Source: an uncultured beta proteobacterium
GTDB taxonomy: Bacteria > Pseudomonadota > Gammaproteobacteria > Burkholderiales > Burkholderiaceae_C
Direction: 5' to 3'
DNA length: 5,249 nt
Assembly: GCA_903834645.1 (NCBI GenBank)
Contig: CAILKA010000205.1
Coordinates: 1-5,249 of the forward strand
Shown: piece by piece, positions 4,627-5,249 of the stretch
Layout: the number at the start of each line of letters is the position of its first letter
How positions within the stretch are numbered: the stretch's first letter is position 1
Notes under the pieces: model-generated
What the model saw: only the letters and a program-made list of their open reading frames with translations
The model's database searches: none
Told to the model about the DNA's origin: nothing
Translations under genes and position numbers: made by a program

Positions 4627-5249
4627 GTGCGGCAGCTTGGGCGCCCCGCTGCGGGCCGCCTGGTTCTCGCGCTTCTTGCTGCGAGCCTGGCCGCAGCTTG
4701 GCATGTACCGGCCGCCGGGCGTGACCTGCAACAGGTGGAAGTCCCGAGCCTCGATCACGCAGCAGGCGAGCCTGTGCGCCTGCCGGCCTTCTGGTTCCCT
4801 GCCGCCAACCCGTCCGCCCAGGGGGCACCTCGTCCGGCCCTCGTGCTGCTGCACGGCTGCGGCGGGCCCTACGCGCGTAGCGGCCAGCGCCTGTCCGAGC
4901 GCATGCGCGAGTACTCGGCCTGGCTCAACGAACAGGGCGTGAGCGTGCTCGTCACCGATTCGTTCACCCCGCGCGGCGAGCGCGAGCTGTGCACGCAGCG
5001 CATCGGCAACCGCCGCGTGACGCAGACCCACCGCCGCCGCGACGCCCTCGGCGCGCTGCAGTGGCTGGCCGCGCAACCGGGCGTGGACCCGCGGCGCGTC
5101 GGGCTGCTGGGCTGGTCACACGGAGGCAGCACCGTGCTGGCGGCCACCAACCTCAACCACCCCGAAGTGCGCAACGCCCCGGTCAAGCCCTCGCTGGCCG
5201 CTGCCTTCTACCCCGGCTGCAGCACGGAGCTGCGCACCGGATACCAGGC
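4627..5249 (+). CDS. Secreted alpha/beta-hydrolase, dienelactone hydrolase family, truncated by window end
   Basis: The frame runs off the window after 207 codons. Numbering from GTG 4627: a Sec signal peptide with basic n-region (R2-R11) and hydrophobic core LVLALLAASLAAAW (12-25); an oxyanion-region motif LLHGCGG (74-80) after the first core strand; VLVTDSFTPRG in the next; and the nucleophile elbow GWSHGG with Ser164. True dienelactone hydrolases use Cys at this place, so this is a serine enzyme of that superfamily, probably an esterase, lipase or peptidase-like hydrolase in the periplasm or outside the cell. The catalytic Asp and His lie beyond the window. Start choice: GTG 4627 has GAGAGG 11 bases upstream and gives a typical signal peptide. 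ATG 4585 is in frame, but the 14 extra codons have poor third-position G/C bias and no SD. It is divergent from the pilin operon, and no functional link is evident. Confidence 0.85.
   Translation, partial: MRQLGRPAAGRLVLALLAASLAAAWHVPAAGRDLQQVEVPSLDHAAGEPVRLPAFWFPAANPSAQGAPRPALVLLHGCGGPYARSGQRLSERMREYSAWLNEQGVSVLVTDSFTPRGERELCTQRIGNRRVTQTHRRRDALGALQWLAAQPGVDPRRVGLLGWSHGGSTVLAATNLNHPEVRNAPVKPSLAAAFYPGCSTELRTGYQ

Noticed and set aside
4462..5076. Long minus-strand frame opposite the hydrolase gene
   Set aside because: It is antisense to a clear hydrolase with signal peptide and GWSHGG motif, and its translation is low-complexity. Only the final Met-Asn-Pro4 codons drew interest.
1..5249. CRISPR array, insertion sequence or integrase-associated element
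   Set aside because: No spaced direct repeats, transposase or recombinase motifs, or terminal inverted repeats were seen. The toxin-antitoxin pair alone does not show a mobile element.

Overview
The window is very GC-rich, with strong G/C bias at third codon positions. Together with the protein types this suggests a betaproteobacterium of the order Burkholderiales (Comamonadaceae or a close relative). That placement is inferred from composition and family resemblance, not from a marker gene.

Layout, left to right. (1) Positions 1-455 hold the 3' end of an antitoxin gene and a complete VapC/PIN-type toxin gene, coupled by a 4-base GTGA overlap. (2) Positions 456-755 are mostly non-coding on the + strand. 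They contain a possible small minus-strand ORF, two hairpins and a Rho-independent terminator just upstream of the next gene. (3) Positions 756-3385 hold a two-gene + strand unit: a YhhY/AaaT-like GNAT acetyltransferase, then, again with a GTGA overlap, a 699-residue GspE/PilB-type assembly ATPase. The ATPase carries an extra C-terminal domain that looks like a degenerate response-regulator receiver. (4) Positions 3462-4444 hold a convergent minus-strand operon of two ATGA-overlapping genes: a single-span membrane protein of pilin-like architecture and a type IV prepilin-like protein. (5) Positions 4445-4626 form a divergent control region with a good minus-strand -10 box, three 10-bp tandem repeats and a minute Met-Asn-Pro4 reading frame. 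(6) From about 4627 to the end runs the start of a secreted alpha/beta-hydrolase of the dienelactone hydrolase type, cut by the window edge.

The most interesting part is the ATPase plus the facing pilin operon. A motor ATPase of the type II secretion/type IV pilus class with a fused pseudo-receiver sits next to a pilin-like pair. No GspF/PilC platform, secretin or prepilin peptidase is visible here. This could be a small, unusual pilus or pseudopilus module that borrows the rest of its machinery from elsewhere in the genome. The toxin-antitoxin pair, acetyltransferase and hydrolase have no obvious functional link to it.
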